Shown: positions 17,604 through 26,771, counted from the first letter of the stretch. The stretch: DNA of 64,000 bases from an uncultured Bacteroides sp. (GCA_947173895.1 CAMWGU010000002.1:17426-81425), one strand, 5' to 3'. Notes: a model not told the origin generated them from the sequence alone. Translations and numbers: made by a program.

Positions 17604-17699
17604 AAAATCTACCGTATTATTTGTATTTGCAATTTACTCGAATTAAAAACTATTTCTTCCGCGAAAAATTTATTCATCAGATGAAAGAACGGTTTGTTG

Positions 17700-19379
17700 T
17701 TATGGTTTTACAATGTTTATTTTACGATCTTGAATATTATCAGATTGTATTTTTTGCCTTATGGTCTCTATTGTTGAAGAATAAATCTTTATAGGTTTTT
17801 CTAATATTTTTTTTCCTAACAACTGAGCTTCGTTTATTCTCTCTTGCTCTTTGTATAGCTCGTATAGCTTGAAAAGTGGCATAAAACGAACTGGACACAT
17901 ATATGATGCTTTTAAATAATGTTTTTCAGCTTCTTGATAATATTTTAGTTTCCAATAATTATCTGCCAGCAGCATTTCTGTATCATAATCATTTAAATAT
18001 TTCGTACATTCCTTTGCTATCTTCAGACTTTCATTATATAACATATTTTCGTAAAGAACAGAACTATAGTTAAATAGAAAATAAGGATTATAAAACATTT
18101 TATTATACAAATCATGGTATTTCAAATATGCTTTTTCAAAATAGCCGAAGGACACATTCTGTAATTGCTTTTTCCATGTGTATTGGCTCAAAGCTTCATC
18201 GCAAATATTGCAAACACCATAACAGCATATAATTATTATAAAAGACTTTATACAATAAATGGGCTTTTCTATTTTATATATTCTTTTTGTTTTAAAAGAA
18301 GCTAAACTATAAGCTAATAAGAATGAGACTAATGGATATCTGAAAGGGTAAGAAAAAGAAGAAGTTATCATGATGATTAGCAAACATAGTTTGGCTTCTT
18401 CTTTTTTTTCTTTGCAAGTGAATAGAAGGATAAATAGGATAATCAATATTATAAGTCCCACCAAGCCATATTCTACCAAAAGTAATAAATATTCATTGAA
18501 AGGATGAAATACATTGCTTGCCAGTATGGCGTATTTGTTATCTTTGTCTTTCTGAAATGCTTTTGCTTGAAAGTTCATATAATTACATTTAAAATTTCCA
18601 CTTCCTGTTCCACATAATATTGTTTTTTTATTTATCATAGAAGTAGAGGTTTTATAAATGAATATTCGTCCACTAGTTGAATCGGACTTGCAGAAAATGG
18701 CAATGACTAACAAAAAGCAAAATAATAATAGTTGTATGTAGGTTTGGTGTCGAAAAATATAAAAGAAAAGTACAACTGTGCATGCTATTGTACCTGTTCT
18801 TGATTGTGATATGAGAACAGATGAGAAAATAATGATCCCTCCTATATAGTATAAGGTCTTCTTTTTTTTTAATGTGGTCTTCTGTATTAATTCGCATGCA
18901 AAAGGAAATATGCATGACAATGAAATTGAAAATCCGGCGGGATTATCAAAGCTTCCTGTAACAAAAGTGTAGTTTTGAATAAAATGTAAGATGCCCCAAA
19001 CAGATAAGACAACCCCTATGAGTAGAAGAATTTTATTCACCTTTAAACTTGGCAGAGAATTATTATTAATTATAAAGAAAGAATAAGCCAGCCAAAAGCT
19101 AACGAAATTGTAAATAAAAAAAGTATGATGTGGTGAGGCTATGAAAACTCTGATTATTATATAAAATATAGCTGACGTAACACAAAGATATATTGCATCT
19201 ACATTGCACAGAATCTTCTTTTTTATATTTCTTCCTATAAATAGGATTGCCCCAATTAATATAATTAATTGAAATGCAATCCATTTAATGGTTGTTGTAG
19301 GTTCAACAAATCCTTCGTAAACCGACAGGCTTGTTCCTGTAATAATCAGAAAGTAGAAAAAAGAATCTGGTTTAATCAT
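17700..19379 (-). CDS. O-antigen ligase/polymerase-like membrane protein with C-terminal TPR region
   Basis: This 559-residue protein has around ten to twelve hydrophobic helices in residues 1-400. The Wzy_C-type loop 'ILCGTGSGNF...' followed by 'HPFNEYLLLLVEYGLVGL' is where O-antigen ligases and polymerases carry their catalytic region. The last 130 residues are soluble and TPR-like ('YLNDYDTEMLLADNYWKL', 'YYQEAEKHYLKAS'). It is the last gene of a four-gene operon and overlaps the thioredoxin gene by 8 bases. No glycosyltransferase is adjacent, so ligating sugar to the Cys-rich neighbour protein or to a lipid is conjecture. Codon use is strongly AT-rich. Confidence 0.75.
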   Translation of the reverse strand: MIKPDSFFYFLIITGTSLSVYEGFVEPTTTIKWIAFQLIILIGAILFIGRNIKKKILCNVDAIYLCVTSAIFYIIIRVFIASPHHTFFIYNFVSFWLAYSFFIINNNSLPSLKVNKILLLIGVVLSVWGILHFIQNYTFVTGSFDNPAGFSISLSCIFPFACELIQKTTLKKKKTLYYIGGIIIFSSVLISQSRTGTIACTVVLFFYIFRHQTYIQLLLFCFLLVIAIFCKSDSTSGRIFIYKTSTSMINKKTILCGTGSGNFKCNYMNFQAKAFQKDKDNKYAILASNVFHPFNEYLLLLVEYGLVGLIILIILFILLFTCKEKKEEAKLCLLIIMITSSFSYPFRYPLVSFLLAYSLASFKTKRIYKIEKPIYCIKSFIIIICCYGVCNICDEALSQYTWKKQLQNVSFGYFEKAYLKYHDLYNKMFYNPYFLFNYSSVLYENMLYNESLKIAKECTKYLNDYDTEMLLADNYWKLKYYQEAEKHYLKASYMCPVRFMPLFKLYELYKEQERINEAQLLGKKILEKPIKIYSSTIETIRQKIQSDNIQDRKINIVKP

Positions 19380-20208
19380 GTAACAGGTTTTCTAATTTTG
19401 TTTCTGCAAATTCAAGCGAACCTCTGAAAATCACATTGTGACATTTGTCCAAGATGAGGACGGTAGGTACACCATCTATTTCTACGTAATCCAATAAAGG
19501 GTTTTCGTAATCTGTTGCAAATACGGTGAAATCATATCCTCTGTCAGTAATAAGTTTCTGTCCGGTTTTTATGTCTTCATCCTTTCTGTCGTTTTTGAGA
19601 AAGACAGATGCGATGACAATGGTGGAGTCGCTCTTGTACTTTTCGTGCATTTCTTGTAACTTTGGAAAACTTTTAAAACAACTGGAGCAATGGCTTCCCC
19701 AAAAATCCAATACGATATATTCGCCTTTTAATTCCTTCAGCTTAAAATTTTTATGGCTGTCTTCAAAGGAATAATCAGCAACATTTAATGCCTGTTCTTT
19801 ATTAAGCTTTCCATAGTAATATATTTCACTCCAGTTGTCTTGAACTGTTGTTATTCCAAACAACCATATCATGCACCCTATGACGATTAAAATTTTATGT
19901 TTAAATTCGTATGTTAGTATTGTCGCGATGAATGCCCATAGAATGCAAAGGCTAAATATAAGAGTCACTTTTGTAGCCGTAAAATCTATAATTCTTTGTG
20001 GTAACTCAAGAATCGCCATTCCTGTAAAAATAGCGCTATAAATCAGCAGTCTTTTTTGTTTGGGGTATTTCTTTAGCATCCATAGTGTCAGCAGGACATA
20101 AAGAATACTCCCTATCAATGTCGCCCACCGAAGAGAGACTGCACGGATGGGACAAAAAATCCAATATGTAGCAAATGAATAAAGAAATATTTTGCGAAAA
20201 ATTTTCAT
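19372..20208 (-). CDS. Membrane-anchored TlpA/ResA-like thioredoxin
   Basis: The 278-residue protein has four or five hydrophobic helices in residues 1-125, then a periplasmic thioredoxin domain (about 140-275). The active site is 'WGSHCSSC' (C174, C177), and the cis-Pro loop is 'DGVPTVLIL'. TlpA/ResA proteins reduce or form disulfides outside the inner membrane. The N-terminal membrane part looks like the electron-supplying MauE/DoxX-type domain often fused or adjacent to such thioredoxins, but I cannot prove that family. It lies between the Cys-rich lipoprotein gene and the O-antigen-ligase-like gene, so its likely client is the eight-cysteine domain of the former. Confidence 0.85.
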   Translation of the reverse strand: MKIFRKIFLYSFATYWIFCPIRAVSLRWATLIGSILYVLLTLWMLKKYPKQKRLLIYSAIFTGMAILELPQRIIDFTATKVTLIFSLCILWAFIATILTYEFKHKILIVIGCMIWLFGITTVQDNWSEIYYYGKLNKEQALNVADYSFEDSHKNFKLKELKGEYIVLDFWGSHCSSCFKSFPKLQEMHEKYKSDSTIVIASVFLKNDRKDEDIKTGQKLITDRGYDFTVFATDYENPLLDYVEIDGVPTVLILDKCHNVIFRGSLEFAETKLENLLHD

Positions 20209-20271
20209 GGTATATCTTTTATTTTATGTAGTAGACAGAAGTGTTTTAGCTCTGTCTGCTACGTTTTGTTT

Positions 20272-20958
20272 TCAAATACCTCCACATGTACCATCGCATG
20301 GATAGCTCAATAAAAAACCACAGCCATCTGGAAGTTTTTCACATCCGGATCTAGATTTTTCACAATCCATAGTAATACACCAGGCTATAAACTGATCTAT
20401 TTCACACTCACATTCGCTTTCGCCACTAGACTTAACTATCGCTTTGGATTGTGTTGATGTGCGAATTTTACCGGACTTATCTACCAATGTGTTTCCCGTT
20501 GCAACGATGCCTTTAATTAGTGGCATATCCCAATTAAGTCTAATCTTTGCATCTTCCACCCATTTATAGAAGAATATATCCATTTTCTCTTGTTCCTCAT
20601 CTGTCATTTCTTTTGCCCGATTAAATATTTGTGGATTTTTATCAATATAATTAAGAATGATGGCAATGTGAGCTTTTTCTTCATCATTCCAATCCATTTG
20701 CAGAACTTCATTTAATTTGTCTTTCCAAAAGTCTATTTTTTGTTGTTGGGTAAAAGCACGAAATGTTGCACGTTTTACACTTTCATCCAAATGATTCCAT
20801 GTACTACGGCTCATGGCTCTAATCTCATCAAGATTGTCATGTACCCATTCATTAATTTCTGGGTTACAACTATAAATTTCTTCACTTTGACATCCGGAAA
20901 GGATAATAGTTACAAACAGAAAAGCGTAAAAAAATAATTTTTTCTTCATAATTTTCAT
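20272..20958 (-). CDS. Fulvocin C-related Cys-rich lipoprotein
   Basis: The 228-residue protein has a type II signal peptide with lipobox LSGC (C23), an alpha-helical middle region (about 30-150: 'WVHDNLDEIRAMSRSTWNHL' onward), a linker, and a C-terminal block with eight cysteines in about 46 residues (CxC, then six single Cys, ending 'PCDGTCGG'). From memory, this order and spacing follow fulvocin C, the 45-residue disulfide-rich bacteriocin of Myxococcus fulvus. The helical region is the part usually named 'bacteriocin fulvocin C-related' in Bacteroidetes. The Cys-rich tail could be a precursor peptide released by proteolysis or a fixed surface domain. The next gene downstream is a thioredoxin, the upstream one a DUF1573 protein. 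Confidence 0.75.
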   Translation of the reverse strand: MKIMKKKLFFYAFLFVTIILSGCQSEEIYSCNPEINEWVHDNLDEIRAMSRSTWNHLDESVKRATFRAFTQQQKIDFWKDKLNEVLQMDWNDEEKAHIAIILNYIDKNPQIFNRAKEMTDEEQEKMDIFFYKWVEDAKIRLNWDMPLIKGIVATGNTLVDKSGKIRTSTQSKAIVKSSGESECECEIDQFIAWCITMDCEKSRSGCEKLPDGCGFLLSYPCDGTCGGI

Positions 20959-20963
20959 ATTAA

Positions 20964-21344
20964 TTATTTAACAAATCCTTTTATTCTTAGTACACACACT
21001 TCTTTATCTACATTCGATTCTAAAAAAATGCGTTTATCGAAATGTCCTTTTTGATTTTTTGAATCATAATAGACTTTCACTTTTCCTTTTTCTCCCCTTC
21101 TTATAGGATGTTTGGGATATTCTACTTTTACACATCCACAAGATACAGATGCTTTGTGGATAACAAAAGGGGTATTACTTTTTACATTAAAGGAAAATTC
21201 TTCAAATTCAACCTTTGAGTTTTTGGCATTGATTTGCCCAAAATCATGTATCTTCTTTTCCCATTCAACATTAGCCTTTTCTTGTGAAAAAGCATTGTTT
21301 AAATTAAGTGTTATTAATATGCATGCAACAACTTTAAATAACAT
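20964..21344 (-). CDS. DUF1573 periplasmic protein
   Basis: The 126-residue exported protein has a signal peptide ending 'NNAFSQ' and a single Ig-like DUF1573 domain with the family signature 'SVSCGCVKVEYP' and 'GEKGKVKVYYDSK'. The family has no assigned function but is frequent next to lipoproteins and secretion genes in Bacteroidetes. It is the first gene of the AT-rich operon and is separated from the fulvocin-like gene by 5 bases. It may chaperone or scaffold the secreted neighbour; this is inference. Confidence 0.85.
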   Translation of the reverse strand: MLFKVVACILITLNLNNAFSQEKANVEWEKKIHDFGQINAKNSKVEFEEFSFNVKSNTPFVIHKASVSCGCVKVEYPKHPIRRGEKGKVKVYYDSKNQKGHFDKRIFLESNVDKEVCVLRIKGFVK

Positions 21345-22033
21345 AATATGATAGTTTTATATTAAAATAGATTAGTTCATGAATAATGTGTGTATTAATT
21401 AAATTCTTTAATTCTATTTAGAATAGTAATCTAAATAAGCTTTTGTTAAATAGACAGTTATTTCTATAAAAAGGGTAGTCTATATTTTTATTTTTTAAGT
21501 TCATTAACATTTGGAGTGGGATAGTGACTACTCCATCTATGAAGAGCATGGAGACACTTATTGTAAACAAGTCGGATAGGTCTCGCAATTGGTCTCGATG
21601 AAAAGATGGCAGCTTTGGTCGAATCAATCAAATAGGCTTTTCACAGATTTGATATAGACATTCGGTTTCTTTTTTTGAAGTAGTACTAGGCGAAGAAACG
21701 GTTCGGTGTATAGAGATATTCCTTTTGGGGAATAAGGTATCAAGCTATATTTACTTGATTCTCTTGAAAAGATAGATTAAAAAGTTGACTATTCCTTTCC
21801 AAATCAGGATGCAGTAAAGTATTCTCAATTAATATATTTATCTTGAATATCCTTGTTTGAGTTTTCATTGTACGATTAGAAATAATGTTCCTGCTTCAGC
21901 TTCGTCAATAATACAAGATTCTAATCGCCCGAGTTTTAGATAACTCCAGCCTTGTTTTTTGTGCTGCCGGTGTAGAATCCGTGGATTTTATCTAAATTTG
22001 CACCTGAATAAACAAATAATAACACCTATCGCA
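21345..22033. other. 689-base intergenic region at the island's upstream edge
   Basis: AT-rich DNA between the divergent DUF1573 and LTA-synthase-like genes. The 69-codon minus ORF at 21418-21627 and several shorter frames match nothing I recognise. A -7 box for the + strand gene lies at 21993-22000. No consensus promoter was found for the minus-strand operon. Confidence 0.4.
21993..22000 (+). promoter_or_regulatory. -7 promoter box (TAAATTTG)
   Basis: TAAATTTG lies 33 bases before the chosen ATG (22034) of the sulfatase-fold gene, and it sits inside the longer track ORF, supporting the later start. Confidence 0.4.
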
Positions 22034-23857
22034 ATGAAAAAGAGAATCGCTTATGTTGGCATGTACTTCTTTACGCTCCTGCTGATATTTATGATACAGA
22101 AACCGTTGTTCATGCTCTATAATGGTTCCATCGAAAAAGGAATAGGGTTTACCGATTATTTGCAGGTGATGGCTCACGGAGCCAGCCTGGATGCCACTAT
22201 GGCGGGATACCTCACGGTGCTTCCCTTTCTGGTGATGCTGGCCAGTATCTGGTTTAAGCGGTTCCCTTTGAAGAAGATATTGTGGGGCTATTTGGTGTTG
22301 GTGGCCGTGCTGGTCTCTTTGGTCTTTGTGGTGGATATGGGGTTGTATCCCTTTTGGGGATTCAAGCTGGATGCTTCTGTCTTTCTTTATATTGATTCGC
22401 CTAAAGAGGCGTTGGCCAGTGTCTCCATGGGGTTCATCCTGTTGAGGCTCTTGGTTATCTTGTTGCTTGCCGCCTTGAACAGTTGGGTGCTGCTGAGGAT
22501 AACGCCTGCGGTGCTGGAGGCTACCCGTAAACGGGTGGCCGGAACTGTCGGCATGCTGCTGTTGGGTGGTGTGCTTTTTGTCATCATCCGGGGTGGGGTG
22601 ACCGAATCTACTTCCAATATCGGACAAGTGTATTTCAGCAACGACCCTTTTCTGAACCATTCGGCTGTCAATCCTGATTTCAGTTTGTTGTCTTCCATGG
22701 GGAAATCGCAGGATTTCGCATCGGAATTCAACTTCTTTGACGAGGAGAAGCGGGCCGCTTTGTTCGATGGTCTTTATCCTACGGCGGATGGTGACAGCGT
22801 GGTGCAGGTATTGAACACCCAGCGTCCCAATGTGCTGATTGTGCTGATGGAAGGGTTCGGAGGTGCTTTTGTGGAGCCTTTGGGCGGACTGCCCGATGTG
22901 ACTCCCCACTTCAACCGGCTGACAGAGGAGGGTGTGTTCTTTACGAATTGCTATGCCAACAGTTTCCGTACAGACCGTGGGACGGTTTGTACGCTCAGCG
23001 GTTACCTGGGGTTGCCTACGGCATCGGTGATGAAGATTCCTGTCAAGAGCCGCACGCTTCCTTCCATTGCGGAAGAGCTGGTTAGGGTCGGTTATCGGAC
23101 GGATTTCCTATACGGGGGTGATATCAACTTTACCAATATGAAGAGCTATCTGCTGAGCAAGGGCTACCAGCACCTGACTGCCGACACGGATTTCTCGTTG
23201 GCCGAGCAGACCGGCAACGCTTGGGGGGTGAATGATGACATTACGTTTGAGTATCTTTACCGCCGGTTGAAGGACAGGACGGAGTCGCCATGGCATACGG
23301 CATTCCTGACGCTGAGCAGCCACGAACCCTTTGAGGTGCCTTACCATCGGCTGGACGAGCCGATTCCCAATGCCTTTGCGTTCACAGACGACTGTCTGGG
23401 GAAATTTATAGAGAAACTGAAGCAGACTCCAGTGTGGGAGAACCTGTTGGTGGTGTGCCTGCCCGACCATGGTTTCTATTATCCGCGCGAGGGGCTCCAA
23501 ACGGCTCCCAAGTTCTACCATATCCCGATGCTGTGGCTGGGCGGAGCGGTGAAGCAGCCGATGAAGATAGATAAGCTCATGAACCAGGCCGACCTTGCCG
23601 CCACGTTGCTGGGGCAGCTGGGACTGGACCATTCTTCGTTTGCTTTCAGCCGCAATGTGCTGGGCAGCGGTTACACCTATCCTTTTGCCTTTTATAGTTT
23701 CAATAACGGGTTTTCTTTCCGCGACAGTACCGGTGTGACGGTGTTCGACAATCCTTCGGAAAGCATTCTGCTGGACGAACCCTCCGGCTGTGCGGACCGC
23801 GTCGACAAAGGAAAAGCCATCTTGCAAAGCGTATATGACGACTTGGGCGGGCGATAG
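22034..23857 (+). CDS. LTA synthase-like sulfatase-superfamily membrane enzyme
   Basis: The 607-residue protein (start moved from 21959 to the ATG giving 'MKKRIAYVGMYFF') has five transmembrane helices in residues 1-190 and an extracytoplasmic sulfatase/alkaline-phosphatase-fold domain from about 255. The metal site begins 'NVLIVLMEGFGG'. The probable nucleophile Thr is in 'FRTDRGTVCTLSGY', and other metal ligands are in 'SSHEPFEVPYHR' and 'CLPDHGFYYPR'. Gram-negative relatives (OpgB/LtaS-like) move phosphoglycerol or phosphoethanolamine to surface glycans or lipids. The substrate here is unknown. It is monocistronic, with a repeat module immediately downstream. Confidence 0.88.
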   Translation: MKKRIAYVGMYFFTLLLIFMIQKPLFMLYNGSIEKGIGFTDYLQVMAHGASLDATMAGYLTVLPFLVMLASIWFKRFPLKKILWGYLVLVAVLVSLVFVVDMGLYPFWGFKLDASVFLYIDSPKEALASVSMGFILLRLLVILLLAALNSWVLLRITPAVLEATRKRVAGTVGMLLLGGVLFVIIRGGVTESTSNIGQVYFSNDPFLNHSAVNPDFSLLSSMGKSQDFASEFNFFDEEKRAALFDGLYPTADGDSVVQVLNTQRPNVLIVLMEGFGGAFVEPLGGLPDVTPHFNRLTEEGVFFTNCYANSFRTDRGTVCTLSGYLGLPTASVMKIPVKSRTLPSIAEELVRVGYRTDFLYGGDINFTNMKSYLLSKGYQHLTADTDFSLAEQTGNAWGVNDDITFEYLYRRLKDRTESPWHTAFLTLSSHEPFEVPYHRLDEPIPNAFAFTDDCLGKFIEKLKQTPVWENLLVVCLPDHGFYYPREGLQTAPKFYHIPMLWLGGAVKQPMKIDKLMNQADLAATLLGQLGLDHSSFAFSRNVLGSGYTYPFAFYSFNNGFSFRDSTGVTVFDNPSESILLDEPSGCADRVDKGKAILQSVYDDLGGR

Positions 23858-23911
23858 GAATCAATCTCCTACCGTCTTCTTGATGAAACGCGAACGCCGT
23901 TTGGCGGTTTG

Positions 23912-24010
23912 TACATACGTACGTGTAGGCTTATGCATACGTATGTGTAGCCCGATGCATACGTATGTGTAGGCTTATGCATACGTACGTGTAACCCGAT
24001 GCTTATGCAA
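23912..24010. repeat. 22-bp-phased palindrome array, copy B
   Basis: TACGTA centres fall at 23918.5, 23940.5, 23962.5 and 23984.5, with a degenerate TATGCA at 24006.5: an exact 22-base period. Spacers alternate between GTAGGCTTATGC and GTAGCCCGATGC types. Confidence 0.8.
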
Positions 24011-24055
24011 GAGCGGATAGTATCACCCCTTCATCAGGTTGCTTCTTCCCCTTCC

Positions 24056-24308
24056 CCCTTCATCCTTTCATTTTAGGTAAAACCATCTATCAATCAATCG
24101 GTTGAAGATGATAGGGCATCCCCTCACGACCCTTTCAGCCACCGGCATGAGTCCTTTCACATCTGCCTTCGGCGGTTTCACACCATACAGCCTTTGTGTG
24201 CCGATGAAGGGAGGCTGAAAGGAGGATGAAGGGAGCCGACGGAGTGTCCTCTTACCCTCGGAAGCCCCATCGGCAGGGCGTTTCGGCGGATAATGAAAGG
24301 ATGAAGGG
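24056..24308. repeat. Nested inverted-repeat element, copy B (reverse orientation)
   Basis: Perfect 17-bp arms CCCTTCATCCTTTCATT (24056-24072) and AATGAAAGGATGAAGGG (24292-24308) enclose sequence homologous to 7159-7400 in reverse complement, including GAAACGCCCTG and GGCAGATGTGAA blocks. The palindrome array lies on the corresponding side, so the whole module of about 450 bases is an inverted duplicate. Confidence 0.75.
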
Positions 24309-24443
24309 AGAGACTGAATTATTAAAAGAACAGTTTCTAAAACTATGTCGGCACAACAATTATTAACAAATTGGCATGCAGTCTTTCTCCAATTGCTCCA
24401 CTATATATAGAACACAACCTATTTTATCAACGAACTAAAACTA

Positions 24444-26738
24444 ATGACTGAGAAGATTGTTACTCTAGGAGAAAAAAGACAAGAAACTATGTTTGTGAAA
24501 GGAAAAGAACTATTGCTTAAAGTGCTATCGTTTTTATATGCGAAGAAGGTCAATGTGACCGGTATGAATAAAGTGGAGAAATATAAGATACTGGGATTTA
24601 CTTTCTTCAGAAAAGCCCAAGACGATGCATTTGTCAGAACGGCTTATTTCAAGTTGTTTCGCTTCACCAGACCGATACAGGAGAATGAGTTCTACAGAGA
24701 GTTCTCTTCTATGGATTTTGATATGGCCGATCTTCCTTTGCAACAGGACAGGCAGCCGTTGGTCAGCGTCATTGTGCCCAATTACAATCATGCCCCTTAC
24801 CTGGAAGAACGCCTGAAATCCATTTACCGGCAGACTTACCGGAACATGGAGGTGATCTTGCTGGATGATGCTTCGTCGGACCGGAGTGTGGAGATATTGG
24901 AAAGGTATGCAGCCCGGTATGCCCATAACACCCGGCTGGTTGTCAATGAAGAGAATTCGGGCAAGGTGTTCCGTCAGTGGAACAAGGGGCTGCGGCTGGC
25001 TAAAGGGGAGCTGGTGTGGATTGCCGAGAGCGATGACTGGTGTGATGCGAACTTTCTGGAAGAGGTGGTAGCGGCTTTTGTACACCAGTCGGTCATGCTG
25101 TCTTTTGCACACAGTGTGTTCATGCAGGAAGGTAAGAGGATATGGACTTTGGAGGACTATCTGTCCGATTTGCCTGTTTCTTTCAAATCTCCTTTTGTCA
25201 TGTCTGCCCATTCCATTGTCAACGAGGCTTTTGCCATCAAGAATGTCGTGCCCAATGTAAGCAGTGCCGTTTTTCGGAATGTAGGAACGATTCCCGATGA
25301 GATAACCTCGCTTTGGGGAGAGATGTCCTTGTGTGGCGACTGGTTGTTCTATCTGTGGCTGATCAGAGGAGGAGCTGTGAGCTATACCAACCGGACGCAC
25401 AATTACTATCGGATTCATTCGGGAAGCACTTCGCTGAAGATACAGAAGACATTGGACTATTATATAGAAACGTATAAGGTGTCTGACTATGTGGCGCGCC
25501 ATTATGCGGTAGACGCATCTGTGTTCGAAAAAGTGGAACGCAATCTGCTTTGGCATTGCAAGAGGCAGGGAAGTGTGAGCCCGGACGAGGTGAAGAGGGC
25601 ATACGATGTATCGGCTTTGCGGAAGAGCATGGAAAGACGGACACTGAATGTAGTGGTTTGCGGTTATGGTATGATGCAGGGAGGTGGGGAGATCTTTCCC
25701 ATCTATCTGGCAAACGAACTGAAAAGGCAGGGGCTGGGAGTTACTTTCATCGATTTCAGAGGAGGGAAATACGATGCCGGGATAAGGAAAAAACTGCATC
25801 CCGCCATTCCGCTGGTCGAACTGAACAATGTGCGCTATCTGAAAAAGGCGCTCTCGCTTTTAGGAGCGGACATTGTTCATACCCACGAAGGAAGCACGGA
25901 CAAGGCGGTGGCCCGCATAGTGAAGAACACCCGTCAGGCATACAAGCACATCATCACCCTTCACGGCATGTACGAAGCCATATCGAAGGAATACCTGAAT
26001 GAAATATTGGAAAATGTATTGTATAGCTGTTCGTGTTTTGTGTACATTGCCGACAAAAATCTGATTCCGTTTAAAGGAGTGGACAAGCCGTTGCGGCTTT
26101 CCAAGATAGGCAACGGTCTGCCGATGATTCCTGTACGGCGGCATAGCCGCGCCGAACTGGGAATAGGCGAGCACGACTTCTGCATCACGCTGGCTAGCAG
26201 AAGCCTGTTTGAAAAAGGATGGCTGGAGGCCATAGAAGCGGTGAAAATGGCCAATGCCCGCTCCGAACGGCCTATCCATCTGGTGCTGGTAGGCGATGGC
26301 GAATGCTACGACCAGCTGAAGGGCAAGAAGCTGCCTTCCTATATTCATCTGCTGGGCCGCAAGGCAGACGTAAGAAACTACTTTGCCATGTCCGATTTGG
26401 GACTGCTTCCTTCGCGTTTCAAAGGCGAAAGTTTTCCGCTGGTGGTGATAGAGAGTTTCATGAGCGGCGTGCCGGTGGTGGCCAGCGACATAGGCGAGAT
26501 CAGAAACATGGTCACGGCCGAGGATGGCAAGATGGCGGGAGTCTTGTTCGAACTGGCCGATTGGGAAATCCCCGTCGAGAAGTTGGCACAGATATTGTTG
26601 CATCTGTCGGTGGACGGAGCGGCTTATCAGAATCTGAAAACAGCGGTTGGCAGTGTACTGCCCAAGTTCGATATTGCCTTTACGGCACGGCAATACATCC
26701 ATGTTTATCAGAGTGCGTTAAAAGGAGACAGATGTTAA
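24444..26738 (+). CDS. Bifunctional glycosyltransferase, GT2 fused to GT4
   Basis: The 764-residue cytoplasmic protein starts with a roughly 100-residue region of unknown role. A GT2 domain follows (about 107-330), with 'VSVIVPNYNHAPYLEERL', 'LLDDASSDRSVEILE' and the acceptor-side 'WIAESDDW'. A GT4 domain follows (about 395-750), with an N-terminal 'GMMQGGGEIFPIYLANEL' glycine loop and the nucleotide-sugar site 'SRFKGESFPLVVIESF'. The fusion would add two successive sugars to a growing surface glycan. It opens a + strand run with the ABC exporter, GT90 and GT8 genes, converging on the Galf-containing cluster, so LPS/lipooligosaccharide core synthesis is the likely job. M16 (24489) is an alternative start. 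Confidence 0.9.
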   Translation: MTEKIVTLGEKRQETMFVKGKELLLKVLSFLYAKKVNVTGMNKVEKYKILGFTFFRKAQDDAFVRTAYFKLFRFTRPIQENEFYREFSSMDFDMADLPLQQDRQPLVSVIVPNYNHAPYLEERLKSIYRQTYRNMEVILLDDASSDRSVEILERYAARYAHNTRLVVNEENSGKVFRQWNKGLRLAKGELVWIAESDDWCDANFLEEVVAAFVHQSVMLSFAHSVFMQEGKRIWTLEDYLSDLPVSFKSPFVMSAHSIVNEAFAIKNVVPNVSSAVFRNVGTIPDEITSLWGEMSLCGDWLFYLWLIRGGAVSYTNRTHNYYRIHSGSTSLKIQKTLDYYIETYKVSDYVARHYAVDASVFEKVERNLLWHCKRQGSVSPDEVKRAYDVSALRKSMERRTLNVVVCGYGMMQGGGEIFPIYLANELKRQGLGVTFIDFRGGKYDAGIRKKLHPAIPLVELNNVRYLKKALSLLGADIVHTHEGSTDKAVARIVKNTRQAYKHIITLHGMYEAISKEYLNEILENVLYSCSCFVYIADKNLIPFKGVDKPLRLSKIGNGLPMIPVRRHSRAELGIGEHDFCITLASRSLFEKGWLEAIEAVKMANARSERPIHLVLVGDGECYDQLKGKKLPSYIHLLGRKADVRNYFAMSDLGLLPSRFKGESFPLVVIESFMSGVPVVASDIGEIRNMVTAEDGKMAGVLFELADWEIPVEKLAQILLHLSVDGAAYQNLKTAVGSVLPKFDIAFTARQYIHVYQSALKGDRC

Positions 26739-26771
26739 TTATGCGGAATATGGAATAACAAGCAGAGCAAT

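Larger units (their letters stand above)
23858..24443. other. 586-base intergenic region carrying repeat module copy B
   Basis: It contains the palindrome array (23912-24010) and nested inverted-repeat element (24056-24308) described separately. The remaining 130 bases before the glycosyltransferase gene show no consensus promoter. Confidence 0.6.

Noticed and set aside
21418-21627. 69-codon minus ORF upstream of the fulvocin-like operon
   Set aside because: No ribosome site, promoter, signal peptide or family resemblance; composition matches surrounding non-coding AT-rich DNA.
21959-22033. Start of the LTA-synthase-like gene at 21959
   Set aside because: A -7 box lies inside this stretch, and the hydrophobic N-terminus begins at the ATG 22034.
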